Shown here in pieces: positions 27,516 to 37,015 of a stretch of DNA of 64,000 bases. Position 1 is the first letter of the stretch, and each line of letters begins with the position of its first letter. The notes beneath the pieces were generated by a model. The model was not told the origin of the DNA. It was given only the letters and a program-made list of their open reading frames with translations, and made no database searches. The DNA comes from Budvicia aquatica DSM 5075 = ATCC 35567 (GTDB lineage Bacteria > Pseudomonadota > Gammaproteobacteria > Enterobacterales > Enterobacteriaceae). The position numbers and the translations under genes were made by a program. The stretch covers positions 20,624-84,623 of the forward strand of contig NZ_ATYS01000025.1 of assembly GCF_000427805.1 (NCBI RefSeq), given 5' to 3'.

Positions 27516-29072
27516 ATGGATAGTCTGGGAATGTATATCATTATATTTGTCTACCTTGTGATCCCAGGATTGGTGGTTGGATCGGCATTATTGTTTGCCG
27601 CTTTGTGGATGAGAGGGAAGGCGATTGGCAAGCGGATGACGCTGATTAACGCCACGCTGCTAGTTGTCACTATGCTCGTCATAGCGGTTTATCGCTGGTT
27701 GGGTGTATTAGGTGTTTTTGTTCTTTTTGACGAATTTTTAGTTTATCTTGCCTGGGCCGCGGCCGCGGCATTGTTCTTGGCTTTTATTCTGGTTAATTTG
27801 TTGCCTGGCAGAGCCTATATCTTTAATCATCTTGTCACCGCGCTATTATTTGCCTTTGCCCTGAATTATTTTGTTGATCCTCCGATGGCATTTATCTCTG
27901 ATAGTTTTAAATATCAAGAAAATAGAAATTCTTGGGATATTTATCACGCCGAAGGATTAAGCGCATTTGATGCGCAGTTTAAAGGTAAAACCCAGCAGGA
28001 AAAATATTCTCTGTATTCAGTTGCCATAATGGATAAAACTGCGCCTAAAGAGATCTATAGCTATTTTATTGGGCAACTGGGCAGCCCATTAAAGGACGAT
28101 CAAGGGTCGTTGGATTATGTAGCGCATAAAAGTAATTATTATCAAATCCCTTTTTTTGATGCGATTCATCAAAAAAATCTCACCGCCTTACAGGTGTTTA
28201 TTGATGAGTTTAAAACGGCTTCGCCAGAAGAACTTAAACATTATCAGGATATTGTCTATGCCGCGCCACCCTCATGGCTAGGGCTGGAAGAGACGTTTGC
28301 CAGAAAGGGAAATCCGCTTTACCAAAAACCCCGTGAGTCTGACGACGACCTCAAACTAGCGGACTTAATCCTCTCGGCATTCCCTCTGTTGGCACTAACT
28401 AAAGAAGATAAGCGGCCAATTATTGATATCACTATTGAAAATGCCGATCTTCGTGCGATGCAACTGTTCGCCAAATATTCTCAACCGAGCGGTGAGACAC
28501 TGACCGCCGCGAGTTATGTGCTGGCAGGAGAAACGGATAGGTTAGTCAAACTACTAAAAACACAGCCTTCATTACTTAATCATCAAATGACGATTGGTAA
28601 ACTTTATCCGGGAGGCACGAATCTACTGTCTTATATTGTGATGTTTGGTAACCAGAATACCCTACAGGCAGTGTTGCCGATGATTAACTGGCAAGATGAA
28701 AATCTCTATTACAGTAGAGGGTATAGTTTGATTTTGGCCCACGCCGCAGGCCGTGTCGCCGGAGTGTTACGCGGCGGCTCTGACGAAAAAAGCGAAGATG
28801 CCGTCTCGGCTTTCGCGCTGTTTCTCAATAAATTACTGGAAGAAAAAATAACCGTAAGCGATGAGCAACTCTGGAATATTGTGACCAATGATTTTTATAT
28901 CAATAATGGCCGTGATAAGGGCAACGTGTTTAATCGCGAAGCGATAAAAACCATCTGTGACTCCAGCGTAGGGGCACAATTTTTAACTTATGTTAACCAT
29001 TTAGATAAAAATTATACCAATGAACGGATAAAACTGAGCGTGGCTGAAATCACTAAAGTGTGTGGTGGGTAG
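27516..29072 (+). CDS. Uncharacterised multi-helix membrane protein with ankyrin-like C-terminal domain
   Basis: This 518-aa protein has four predicted transmembrane helices in the first ~122 residues (about 5-30, 40-62, 70-95, 103-122) followed by a ~390-residue soluble domain. The latter has ankyrin-like spacing (for example IPFFDAIHQKNLTALQVFIDEF and TAASYVLAGETDRLVKLLKTQPSLLN), suggesting a degenerate helical repeat protein. I do not know a named family. The gene stands alone between two 56-bp direct repeats and converges on eptB, so it may have arrived as a unit. Confidence 0.6.
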   Translation: MDSLGMYIIIFVYLVIPGLVVGSALLFAALWMRGKAIGKRMTLINATLLVVTMLVIAVYRWLGVLGVFVLFDEFLVYLAWAAAAALFLAFILVNLLPGRAYIFNHLVTALLFAFALNYFVDPPMAFISDSFKYQENRNSWDIYHAEGLSAFDAQFKGKTQQEKYSLYSVAIMDKTAPKEIYSYFIGQLGSPLKDDQGSLDYVAHKSNYYQIPFFDAIHQKNLTALQVFIDEFKTASPEELKHYQDIVYAAPPSWLGLEETFARKGNPLYQKPRESDDDLKLADLILSAFPLLALTKEDKRPIIDITIENADLRAMQLFAKYSQPSGETLTAASYVLAGETDRLVKLLKTQPSLLNHQMTIGKLYPGGTNLLSYIVMFGNQNTLQAVLPMINWQDENLYYSRGYSLILAHAAGRVAGVLRGGSDEKSEDAVSAFALFLNKLLEEKITVSDEQLWNIVTNDFYINNGRDKGNVFNREAIKTICDSSVGAQFLTYVNHLDKNYTNERIKLSVAEITKVCGG

Positions 29073-29143
29073 CTTAGGGTAGAAACTGAATCCGAGAGAA
29101 AGGATTCGGGGAGTATTCAGGTATCAGGGTTGTTAGCAATATA

Positions 29144-29175
29144 GGGAGCCAGCGGCTCCCTATATTATTTTCACT
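29144..29175. terminator. Terminator between converging genes
   Basis: GGGAGCC-AGC-GGCTCCC forms a 7-bp GC-rich stem with a 3-base loop at 29144-29160, followed on the plus strand by TATATTATTTTC. It lies between the ends of the ankyrin-like gene (+) and eptB (-) and could serve both. Confidence 0.6.
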
Positions 29176-29200
29176 ATCTTGCCGGTTAGCTCGGAACAGC
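29145..29200. repeat. Downstream copy of the 56-bp direct repeat
   Basis: This is the resident copy. It includes the last 15 bases of eptB (stop at 29186-29188) and the intergenic terminator. It is 55/56 identical to 27380-27435, and the two flank the 27516-29072 gene in direct orientation. Confidence 0.8.
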
Positions 29201-30874
29201 TTCACTGGCAGCATCCCTCGGCACCGAACACCAATTATTCCCCTGATTGATCCCGCCGTTCGGTGAGGTATACCCAAGGCAGCCGAGGATCGAGTCGAAC
29301 AGCTCAACGTGGCGAAGTGTGGCACCGCTGCGTTGTTTAGCCCGCAGCTGCTCAAATGACTGCTCCCGCTCGGGCTGTGCTAAAAACTTATCTGATGCCC
29401 ATACCATAACCGGTACGCGGAACTGCTCTGGCGGAGCCATTTCTCTTGGCGTTGCGTGGAAATGGCTATTTTCATCAATCGACTCGCCGTGGTCGGCAGA
29501 GTAGATCACTAGCGCATTCTTATCGCGCAGCTGGTCGATAACGCTGTCAATAAAGCTATCGGTATACAGCACGCTGTTATCGAACGAGTTAACTAGCTGG
29601 GCTTTACTGCATGAGTCATCGATACCCATGCATTCTGGCGTGTAAGGACCAAAACCGGACGGATAGCGCTGAGAGTAGAGGTAGTGAGAACCTTTGGTGT
29701 GCAGGATGACTAAGTGTTTCCCCTGCGGGTGGTTTTTTAATGAGTTATCCAGCTCATTGACTAATAACATGTCATCAACCGGTTTACCGTCGTTGCGTTT
29801 TTCTGAGGCGATGGTTTCACGGAATGCATATTGGTCGGCATTGGTATTATTGTAAAACCAGATCTCACTCTGCATCGCAAACAGCTCAGAGCTGAACCCC
29901 AAAGAAGACATCACCGAGAAGACATTCTGTTCTTTCAGAGTGCGCTGTGGGTTATCTTTGGTTCCGCCTTCACGCACAAACATACAGCGTAAAGAGAGCT
30001 TAGTTGCCGTATCGCAAGAGGTGCCTTTAAACATCAGCAGGTTTTTTTCTTTGGCCATTTTAGGCGTAGTTTCCCGCTCATATCCCAACATCCCCATATG
30101 ATCCCAACGGGTGGTCTCGCCGATAATAAACACTACATAGGTTTGATCTATATCCGCCGGTGCAACGTAGGTGAACTGTTTCGCCGGGTCAAACAGGTCT
30201 CGCGTATCCTGACTTTCATCGATTTGTGTATAGGTAAATAATCCGAGGGCGGCCAGCCAGTTTGACGGTAAATAGGAGTGGGCGACTACGCCACCGTAGC
30301 TTGGCATATCAGTATTGGTCAGCTTTTCATTCACCGTCTGCTCTGCATCTTGCATGCGTAACGGCAGCCAAACCAGCAGGCCTGCGATAACCATAATCAC
30401 CACGGAAGAGATGCGATGGCCGGGCTTTTTTAATTGCTCAATCAGCGTATTGCGCAGCGAGCTGCTCCAGATAAGCAACAACGGGATCATACTGATAGCG
30501 GCAACCCACAGGCCAAATTTAAAGCCGATTGATTCGACACTCAGGTCTATATCTGTGGTCATGACGGAAAGGATGATGCCGTAGCCGATAACTACGTTAA
30601 AGAACACCATATAGTAGCTGGCGGCGACGGAGATAATCACGAACAGGCTGGCTACAACACGGAAAAATAGTCGGCCGCCAAGAGACAGCAGGCGCATAAC
30701 GAAGAAGGTAAATAAGATAATAACGACAACTTCTGTCAGGGCTTCTAGTTGTTTTTCGACATCAAGTTGTAGGGTAAAACGACGGTAGAATACGGATAGG
30801 TTGAGGAAAATGCCAATATAGAGGGCCAACAGCAATGAGAGATTTTGCTGCGATAACGCCTTTAGTTTATTCAT
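29186..30874 (-). CDS. eptB: Kdo2-lipid A phosphoethanolamine 7''-transferase EptB
   Basis: This 562-aa inner-membrane enzyme has five N-terminal helices (to about residue 175) and a periplasmic alkaline-phosphatase-type catalytic domain. It matches E. coli EptB (563 aa): VVIGYGIILSVMTTDIDLS, PSYGGVVAHSYLPSNWL, the metal-binding FIIGETTRWDHMG at about 249-261, the nucleophile segment CDTATKLSLRCMF at 287-299 (Thr289 probable) and YSADHGES. It adds phosphoethanolamine to the outer Kdo of LPS, lowering the negative charge. In E. coli it is repressed by the sRNA MgrR; I see nothing to show that here. Confidence 0.92.
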   Translation of the reverse strand: MNKLKALSQQNLSLLLALYIGIFLNLSVFYRRFTLQLDVEKQLEALTEVVVIILFTFFVMRLLSLGGRLFFRVVASLFVIISVAASYYMVFFNVVIGYGIILSVMTTDIDLSVESIGFKFGLWVAAISMIPLLLIWSSSLRNTLIEQLKKPGHRISSVVIMVIAGLLVWLPLRMQDAEQTVNEKLTNTDMPSYGGVVAHSYLPSNWLAALGLFTYTQIDESQDTRDLFDPAKQFTYVAPADIDQTYVVFIIGETTRWDHMGMLGYERETTPKMAKEKNLLMFKGTSCDTATKLSLRCMFVREGGTKDNPQRTLKEQNVFSVMSSLGFSSELFAMQSEIWFYNNTNADQYAFRETIASEKRNDGKPVDDMLLVNELDNSLKNHPQGKHLVILHTKGSHYLYSQRYPSGFGPYTPECMGIDDSCSKAQLVNSFDNSVLYTDSFIDSVIDQLRDKNALVIYSADHGESIDENSHFHATPREMAPPEQFRVPVMVWASDKFLAQPEREQSFEQLRAKQRSGATLRHVELFDSILGCLGYTSPNGGINQGNNWCSVPRDAASEAVPS

Positions 30875-31194
30875 AAATGTTGAATCATGTATTTATCGCT
30901 TTATAGCGTAACGAGTAGCGGTGGTGTGAGAGTGTAACAAGTTATCTGAGAGTTCTCAGAGAAAAATATTAATAATCACAATGAGTTGCAACGCTTTCTG
31001 TGGGTTTTAAGCCGGAATTTCACGGAGGTTGATGATAGTTAGTCATAAATTCATATCATTGATATTCAGGAATGAAAAAACTGCTTACAACTGACGCATT
31101 GTTCTGACATCGAGTTGCATCTCAGGTTCAACTACTCCATCATCTTTGGGCGTATTTATCTTATTGCTTGTATAACCGTTATCGGGAATCCACT
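30875..31194. promoter_or_regulatory. Divergent eptB/LysR promoter region
   Basis: This 320-bp AT-rich gap must contain both promoters. A perfect dyad CTGAGA-GT-TCTCAG lies at 30946-30959, about 75 bp upstream of the eptB start. It is a possible operator, but I cannot assign a regulator. A further imperfect dyad (TCATAAATTCATATCATTGATATTC region, 31043-31070) lies before the LysR gene. Confidence 0.3.
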
Positions 31195-32103
31195 ATGTTT
31201 ATCTCTGATGAAACTATCCGAATTGTCCGCCTGGTTGCTGAGTATCAGAGTATTACCACGGCGGCAGAACAGATTAACAAAGTCCCCTCAGCGATTAGCT
31301 ATACGGTTAAAAAACTGGAAGAAACCTTTGGCGTAGAGCTGTTTATTCGCAAAGGCAGATATATTGAACTGACGCCGGCGGGCGAATATTTTATTCACCA
31401 CAGTAAAACCATTCTTGACGATCTGGACGCGCTAAAGCGCAATACGGCACTGGTGTATGAAGGGGTTGAACGCGAGCTTACCGTCGCGGTAAATAATATT
31501 GTGGCACCGGCCGCATTGGTCGAGTTTATTGCGGCATTCGATCGGGCTTTTCCTTCGACCCAGCTCAAAGTCAATACGGAAGTGTATAACGGCTGCTGGG
31601 ATGCGCTGTACAGTAAGCGGGCTGATTTAGCTATCGGTGCGCCCCATTCGGTTCCCAGCACTGAAGGCATTATCAGTGAGCCGATAGGTCAGATTGATTG
31701 GGATTTTGTCGTTAGCCCCGAACATCCGCTGGCAGTTCAGATGCAGCCGTTACAGAACTCAGAATTAAGAAAGTATTCGGCGATTTGCATTCGCGATACG
31801 TCGGTGAATTTTATTGGTCAGCAAGCGTGGCTACTGGAAGGGCAGAAACCGATTTTTGTACCGGATTTTCATACGGCGGTTGAGCTGATCCGACGCAGTG
31901 TCGGTATTAGCTATATTCCTCACCATCTTAGCCAGCCGTTATTAAATGACGGTAAGCTGGTCAAAAAACCGATGCAGGAACACAAACACGCTACTCAAAT
32001 GTTTTTAGCCTATCGTTCAGATGGAATGGGAAAGGTTCGTCAGTGGGCCGTTGAATATTTACTGCAACCCGAGTTTAAAGCCCGCCTTAGCGGATTGGCG
32101 TGA
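31195..32103 (+). CDS. LysR-type transcriptional regulator
   Basis: This regulator is 302 aa from the ATG at 31195 (MFISDETIRIVRLVAEYQSI). The N-terminal helix-turn-helix (TTAAEQINKVPSAISYTVKKLEETFGVELFIR, about residues 18-50) is typical, and the effector domain contains GCWDALYSKRADLAIGAPHSVP and SVGISYIPHHL. The frame begins at 31168, but the internal ATG gives the usual LysR start. It resembles the AllS/PunR branch (NNIV, DLAIGA motifs), so a purine, ureide or nucleoside effector is possible. Targets are unknown; eptB is divergent. Confidence 0.85.
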   Translation: MFISDETIRIVRLVAEYQSITTAAEQINKVPSAISYTVKKLEETFGVELFIRKGRYIELTPAGEYFIHHSKTILDDLDALKRNTALVYEGVERELTVAVNNIVAPAALVEFIAAFDRAFPSTQLKVNTEVYNGCWDALYSKRADLAIGAPHSVPSTEGIISEPIGQIDWDFVVSPEHPLAVQMQPLQNSELRKYSAICIRDTSVNFIGQQAWLLEGQKPIFVPDFHTAVELIRRSVGISYIPHHLSQPLLNDGKLVKKPMQEHKHATQMFLAYRSDGMGKVRQWAVEYLLQPEFKARLSGLA

Positions 32104-32142
32104 TAATTAATCCCGATGCTGAAGTATTGTTCTTAGCAGGTA

Positions 32143-32187
32143 ACGGTTTTAGCTAACAAATTTGCGCTTGGTTAAGGGTAGGATGAT
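32143..32187. repeat. Degenerate fragment of the palindromic repeat family
   Basis: GGTTTTAGCTAACAAATTTGCG followed by GGTTAAGGGTAGGAT matches the core of the repeat at 25980-26460 (GGTTTTAGCTAACAAGCTAACTCT, GGCCTAAGGACTGGAC) but lacks the terminal hairpins. It lies in the gap after the LysR gene. Confidence 0.45.
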
Positions 32188-32306
32188 TCGCGACAGTGCC
32201 TGTCATTAATATTGTGATTTTGGCTCAATAACGATCTTGGGGCTATGGTTTAGGGATAACGGCATAAATAGGCTAGAGCATAATGCCTACCTATGCCGTG
32301 CACTCA

Positions 32307-33068
32307 TTACCGCGCTAACCAACCACCATCAACGGCAATCGTATAACCATTAATATAATCAGATGCCGGTGAGGCTAAGAATACTGCCGGCCCCATCAGG
32401 TCTTCAGGTAATCCCCAACGACCCGCAGGAATACGCTCTACGATCGACTGATTGCGATCCTGATCTTCCCGTATTTGCTGAGTGTTATTGGTTGCCATAT
32501 AGCCCGGTGCGATAGCATTAACGTTGATACCGTGTTTAGCCCACTCGTTTGCCAGCAGGCGGGTTACGCCCATAACGGCACTCTTAGACGCGGTATAAGA
32601 AGGTACGCGAATGCCGCCTTGATAAGAGAGCATTGAGGCGATATTAATAATCTTCCCGCCTTTGCCTTGCTTAAGAAACTGACGGGCAACGGCCTGAGAC
32701 ATAAAGAACACGGTTTTGATGTTGATATTCATCACATCGTCCCAGTTCTTTTCAGTGAAATCGATAGCATCTTCACGGCGGATAATACCGGCGTTGTTAA
32801 CCAGAATATCAATCTGGCCAAACTCAGCTACCGCTTTTTCCAGCAAGGACGGAATACATTCAATGCTGCTTAAATCCGCAGTCAGGCTTAAAAAACGACG
32901 GCCCAATGCTTCTACTTTATTAATGGTATCCGTTGGGGCGGTGATGTTAACACCAACAATATCACAGCCGGCCTGAGCCAGGCCAACAGCCATACCCTGA
33001 CCTAAGCCGGTATCACAACCGGTGACCAACGCAACTTTACCTTTCAAATTAAAGGAATCTAAAATCAT
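32307..33068 (-). CDS. kduD: 2-deoxy-D-gluconate 3-dehydrogenase / 2-keto-3-deoxyuronate dehydrogenase KduD
   Basis: This 253-aa short-chain dehydrogenase has a glycine-rich TGCDTGLGQG at 17-26, NNAG at 91-94, Ser145 and a YxxxK pair Tyr158-Lys162. It matches KduD (253 aa in E. coli) along its length, including NITAPTDTI and the C-terminal NGYTIAVDGGWLAR. It reduces 2,5-diketo-3-deoxygluconate (DKII) to 2-keto-3-deoxygluconate with NADH, the last step before KDG in pectin/unsaturated uronate breakdown. It lies 91 bp after kduI, separated by a strong hairpin. Confidence 0.93.
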   Translation of the reverse strand: MILDSFNLKGKVALVTGCDTGLGQGMAVGLAQAGCDIVGVNITAPTDTINKVEALGRRFLSLTADLSSIECIPSLLEKAVAEFGQIDILVNNAGIIRREDAIDFTEKNWDDVMNINIKTVFFMSQAVARQFLKQGKGGKIINIASMLSYQGGIRVPSYTASKSAVMGVTRLLANEWAKHGINVNAIAPGYMATNNTQQIREDQDRNQSIVERIPAGRWGLPEDLMGPAVFLASPASDYINGYTIAVDGGWLAR

Positions 33069-33116
33069 GACAATAATCTCCCTGCTGAACCGCCTTTCAA
33101 CGGTTCATTTTGATAT

Positions 33117-33143
33117 AAAAGCGGCCGGTATTATTACCGGCCG
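33117..33143 (-). terminator. Hairpin/terminator between kduI and kduD
   Basis: CGGCCGGTA/TACCGGCCG (9 bp, TTAT loop, 33122-33143) is followed on the minus strand by TTTTAT. It could terminate or attenuate kduI transcripts before kduD. Confidence 0.6.
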
Positions 33144-33159
33144 ATAAGAGATGGACTTA

Positions 33160-33996
33160 CTAGCGAATATCTTTGATCTTCACGTGATCCATATCATCAT
33201 AGGTTTGGTTTTCACCAATCATGCCCCAGATGAAGGTATAGTTTTTGGTGCCCACGCCGGAGTGTATTGACCAGCTTGGTGAAAGAACGGCCTGCTCGTT
33301 ATGTATCAGAATATGGCGGGTTTCTTGTGGCTGACCCATCATATGGAATACGGCATTTTCTTCATCAATATTGAAGTAGAAATAGGCTTCCATACGGCGC
33401 TCATGAGTGTGAGTCGGCATGGTGTTCCATAAGCTGCCTTCGGCCAGTTTGGTTAAGCCCATGCTTAACTGGCAGGTTTCTACCACTTCTGGAATCAGAT
33501 ATTTGTTAATGGTGCGTAGGTTGCTGGTTTCAGCGCTACCCACGGTCATTGGGGTCACATCCGCACGGGTAATCAGCTTGGTCGGATAAGCCATATGTGC
33601 CGGCGCGCTGTTATAGTAGAACTTAGCTGGTTTAGCCGCATCAGCACTGCTGAAACTCACTTCTTTCGCGCCTTTACCAATGTAGATAGCTTCTTCGTTA
33701 CCGATCTCATAACGCTTACCATCAACCGTAATGATGCCTGCGCCACCGATATTGATGGCGCCGAATTCGCGACGCTCAAGGAAGTAGCTCACGCCTAACT
33801 GTTTGCCGACTTCGGTTCCGATAGCGACCGACTTACTGACCGGCATAATGCCACCGACGATAATACGGTCGATATGGCTATAGGTCATGGTGTATTGATC
33901 CGCTTCGAAGATTTTTTCAATCAGGAATTCGCGACGGAGTTCTGTGGTGTCCAGTCTTTTAGCGTGCTCGCTGTGAATGCTTTGACGAACTTCCAT
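33160..33996 (-). CDS. kduI: 4-deoxy-L-threo-5-hexosulose-uronate ketol-isomerase KduI
   Basis: This 278-aa cupin-fold isomerase equals the family length. Zinc ligands are visible: His196 and His198 (THTHERR), Glu203 and His245 (SIHSG). It converts DKI (5-keto-4-deoxyuronate) to DKII. N-terminal [20 protein letters not shown] and [16 protein letters not shown] are diagnostic. It is transcribed with the kdu/kdg genes on the minus strand and acts just before KduD. Confidence 0.95.
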   Translation of the reverse strand: MEVRQSIHSEHAKRLDTTELRREFLIEKIFEADQYTMTYSHIDRIIVGGIMPVSKSVAIGTEVGKQLGVSYFLERREFGAINIGGAGIITVDGKRYEIGNEEAIYIGKGAKEVSFSSADAAKPAKFYYNSAPAHMAYPTKLITRADVTPMTVGSAETSNLRTINKYLIPEVVETCQLSMGLTKLAEGSLWNTMPTHTHERRMEAYFYFNIDEENAVFHMMGQPQETRHILIHNEQAVLSPSWSIHSGVGTKNYTFIWGMIGENQTYDDMDHVKIKDIR

Positions 33997-34113
33997 AGTA
34001 GAACCTCTTTTAAATATGAATAACAGGGATTATGTATGCCACTGCTGCCATCGCAGTATGATGTTTAGGGTATAAAATCCACTGGTTTTGTCAGGAATAA
34101 TATCCTTTGATTA

Positions 34114-34142
34114 TAGCCGCCTCCCAACGGGAAAGGCGGCTA
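34114..34142 (-). terminator. Hairpin downstream of the NTF2-like gene
   Basis: TAGCCGCCT/AGGCGGCTA, 9-bp stem, lies 41 bp after the stop of the gene ending at 34183. On the minus strand it is followed by TATAATC, so termination may be weak. Confidence 0.45.
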
Positions 34143-34182
34143 AATTTTCTACGTATACGGTGTTACCGACCGTAGGAATATC

Positions 34183-34620
34183 TTATTGTGGAAGCTTGTA
34201 AGCCTGACGGGCTAACAGTTTCCACTCACCGGCCTTGTCTTTCTTCATCACCAGCATTACGCCGATTCTGACTTCGCCCGGCTTGCCGCTGTCGTTGGTT
34301 TTTGCTTCCATAATGTGACGGATAATAGCAACGTCACCATCAACCTGAACCGTTTGATCTTTCAGATCTAAAGTCACAAAGGTCGATTTTCCGGTCACAA
34401 TGGCGTCAACAAATTCGGCATTGTTTTCGATTCTGCCGCTGGAATGGCCATAGCTTAGGGCCGGTGAGCCTACTTTTTCCAGTTCAGCTTTTTTAGCGCT
34501 AACCATTGCCTGACGCATGCTTTCAACGGCGTCGGTGACGGCTTTAGTCTCTGCGCTTTGAGCAAAACAGGTTCCGCTTAGTAATAGGGAAAACAGTGCT
34601 GCACCTAATAATTTTTTCAT
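34183..34620 (-). CDS. Secreted NTF2/SnoaL-like (DUF4440-type) protein
   Basis: This 145-aa protein has a clear signal peptide (KKLLGAALFSLLLSGTCFAQ, cleavage after CFA) and a ~125-residue NTF2-like alpha+beta domain (TKAVTDAVESMRQAMVSAKKAEL, GHSSGRIENNAEFVDAI, EWKLLARQAYKL). It is periplasmic or secreted. It lies 63 bp downstream of kdgT in the kdu/kdg set, suggesting a role linked to uronate uptake or oligomer handling. Reaction and ligand are unknown. Confidence 0.75.
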   Translation of the reverse strand: MKKLLGAALFSLLLSGTCFAQSAETKAVTDAVESMRQAMVSAKKAELEKVGSPALSYGHSSGRIENNAEFVDAIVTGKSTFVTLDLKDQTVQVDGDVAIIRHIMEAKTNDSGKPGEVRIGVMLVMKKDKAGEWKLLARQAYKLPQ

Positions 34621-34683
34621 CTTAATATCCTAATATTAAAGTTTATTAATTACGTTATTTGAGCCGGACAATACGCTTGTTAG

Positions 34684-35682
34684 CTATACCTGTTCACTTC
34701 CGGAATTTGGTGCAGCTTCAGCCGGCTGTGGATAGCGGGCTTTCATTCGCTTTGACCACATGGCCGTAATAATTGGCACTAATACCGAGGTCACGATGAC
34801 CGAGGTTGCGACTAAGGCGGTGGCCGCAGGAGCAACAGGTTTAAACTGAGGCAGCATTTCAGCAATCAGCACCGGGGTTGCCACTGCGGCACCGGCTGTA
34901 CTGGAGGCGGCAATACCGGCGGTACCGTTTCCTCCTCCTATAAACTTATCGGTCAGCATCAGAGGAATACCGGTTACAACGATAACGGCCAGACCCAGCA
35001 GAATGCCTAACAGACCCGTTTCAAGGATAACGCCCAGATTGATGGTGTTACCCAGAGCAAAGGCGAAGAACGGGATCAGGGTGTGAATAGCTCTACTGAA
35101 AAATTCACGCAGGTCAGGGTCAAGGTTGCCGAGAATAAAGCCGATAATGAACGGCAGAACAGCACCGATAAACGCCTGTGGTTCAAACGAAGCGATACCG
35201 GCAGTGCCTAAGATAATCATGGTCATTAACGGACCTGATTCAACCGACATCAGAACGAATGCACCGGCTTCTTCTTTGGTACCGTATTGCTGCATGATGG
35301 AGGCATATAGTCCGCCGTTAGTCATATCCATCGCGGCAACTAAAGCCAGCGTTGACATACCGGCAAAGAAGCCGATTTCTACGCCGTGTTCAGGAATAAA
35401 TTGTGACGCAATGGCGGCAACAACCCAAGCAACGGCGATTTTGGTGATAACCAGCGTACCGGATTTACGTAATACCGTACCGGTCGCGCTTAGCTGAATT
35501 GACGCGCCCATACAGAAGAACCACACGGCTAAAATGGGAACGGTGCCGGTAATCAATCCGTTGGTGAATGAGCCAAAATATTTACCTGCACCAGGAGATA
35601 AGGTATGACATAGCGCCCCCAAAAATAGAGGTACTAGCATCATCCCGCCGGGGATTCTGTCTATGGCCTGTTTAATTTTCAT
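34684..35682 (-). CDS. kdgT: 2-keto-3-deoxygluconate permease KdgT
   Basis: This 332-aa inner-membrane carrier starts [43 protein letters not shown], the standard KdgT opening, and shows ten or so hydrophobic helices. The frame runs to 35727, but the ATG at 35680-35682 follows AGGTGGG and gives the family start. It imports KDG (and, in pectinolytic relatives, DKI-type products) by H+ symport. It heads the kdgT-NTF2-kduI-kduD group. Confidence 0.93.
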   Translation of the reverse strand: MKIKQAIDRIPGGMMLVPLFLGALCHTLSPGAGKYFGSFTNGLITGTVPILAVWFFCMGASIQLSATGTVLRKSGTLVITKIAVAWVVAAIASQFIPEHGVEIGFFAGMSTLALVAAMDMTNGGLYASIMQQYGTKEEAGAFVLMSVESGPLMTMIILGTAGIASFEPQAFIGAVLPFIIGFILGNLDPDLREFFSRAIHTLIPFFAFALGNTINLGVILETGLLGILLGLAVIVVTGIPLMLTDKFIGGGNGTAGIAASSTAGAAVATPVLIAEMLPQFKPVAPAATALVATSVIVTSVLVPIITAMWSKRMKARYPQPAEAAPNSGSEQV

Positions 35683-35974
35683 ATAATTCCCACCTAAATT
35701 GAATATTTGCTTTAGGCCACTCTTCAAATGAGTATTTGAAGAGCGCCGATTATTTTTAATGAAAGTAATTACTTAATAAAATTAACTACGGTCATCATGA
35801 TTACTGTTATTTTTCAGGTCGTTCATAATTCATTTAAAACAAATCTAATGGGTTCAAGTGGTTATTTATGGCTGTCATGGAAAATAATGAAGTCATAAAT
35901 GCGAATTCTCCTACTCTCTATTTATTATTTTCAGTCAAGAGGGGCTAGCTCCTTCTGATCGCGTTGGTTTTCAA

Positions 35975-36988
35975 TTAAAAGCGAATCACGCCTTTTAATA
36001 GTTCTTTATTTTTTACTACAGTATTTTCGTAATCCCCTAAGTCCTGAAAAGAGAACTCATGGCTCTTCATCATGTTTTCGTCGATCAGTCCTTTTTGCAG
36101 TAGCTCAATGACTTTTTCGAAATCTTTACGGGTTGCATTACGGCTGCCGAACAGCGTGGTTTCACGCTTATGGAACTCAGGATCGTTAATGTTGAGTTCA
36201 CCGATAAACAGCCCGACAAACACCAGCTTGCCGGTATGGCGCAGCAGGGTGACCGCTTTATTCATCGAGGCGGCGTTGCCGGTGGCATCAATCACGGTTT
36301 TTGCCATCTGGCCGTTAAACTGCGCCATTAACCGTTGATTAAAATCGTCAGCCAGTGGATCGGCCGTTGGCAGGGCAAGCACTTTTTCAATGTGTTGGCG
36401 ACGTGAAGCTTGAGTGTCGGCCACTACCACGTTGGCACCGTAGGCTTTCGCTATAGCAGCAATACCGATACCGATAGGGCCTGCACCAATCACCAGCACA
36501 TCTTCATTGGCCTGAACCCCCCCCCGAGCGACTGCATGCGCGGCGATGGCGAAAGGTTCGATCAGCGCAGCAGCGCTGTCAGAGACTTCATCAGGAACCC
36601 GAACCACGTTTTTTTCCGGTGTGGTCAGGTACTCGCGGAATCCGCCGTCCTGATGTACGCCGAACAGTGATACTTTCTCACAGCAGTTAGTGCTGCCTTG
36701 CTGGCAGGCATGACAGGTATAGCAAGGTACACAAGGAATAACGGCTACACGTTGGCCGACTTTCATCGTGCTATTCGGGTCAGCGACGTCAACCACTTCG
36801 GCGCAGATTTCGTGCCCCAGAATTCTTGGATAACTAAAGAACGGCTGCTTGCCGGAGTAAGCATGAATATCCGTACCGCAAATCCCGACGGTTTTAACCT
36901 TGAGTAACAGCTCACCCTCTGCCGGAGTCGGTATTGGCATCGTGACATATTCAAATTTAAACGGTTCATGCAAAACTAGCGCTTTCAT
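35975..36988 (-). CDS. Zinc-dependent hexonate 5-dehydrogenase, LgoD-like
   Basis: This 337-aa medium-chain dehydrogenase has catalytic zinc ligands Cys37 (GICGTD), His59 and Glu60 (GHE), a structural zinc cluster at Cys89, Cys92, Cys95 and Cys103, and the NAD motif GAGPIG at 168-173. It resembles E. coli L-galactonate oxidoreductase LgoD/YjjN (QPFFSYPR, GVHQDGGF, EPFAIAAHAV, DPEFHKRETTLFGSRNAT). It likely oxidises L-galactonate or L-gulonate to a ketouronate, which the adjacent UxuB-family enzyme could reduce. A run of nine C at 36517-36525 (G9 in the sense strand, codons 155-157) is a possible slippage site. Confidence 0.85.
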   Translation of the reverse strand: MKALVLHEPFKFEYVTMPIPTPAEGELLLKVKTVGICGTDIHAYSGKQPFFSYPRILGHEICAEVVDVADPNSTMKVGQRVAVIPCVPCYTCHACQQGSTNCCEKVSLFGVHQDGGFREYLTTPEKNVVRVPDEVSDSAAALIEPFAIAAHAVARGGVQANEDVLVIGAGPIGIGIAAIAKAYGANVVVADTQASRRQHIEKVLALPTADPLADDFNQRLMAQFNGQMAKTVIDATGNAASMNKAVTLLRHTGKLVFVGLFIGELNINDPEFHKRETTLFGSRNATRKDFEKVIELLQKGLIDENMMKSHEFSFQDLGDYENTVVKNKELLKGVIRF

Positions 36989-37015
36989 AATGATGTCCTT
37001 GGTCTTAATTTAAAA

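Noticed and set aside
32261..32297. Terminator after kduD
   Set aside because: GGCATA...TATGCC with an inner TAGGC/GCCTA pairing is present 10-45 bp after the stop, but it is imperfect and lacks a U-tract; not called as a feature.
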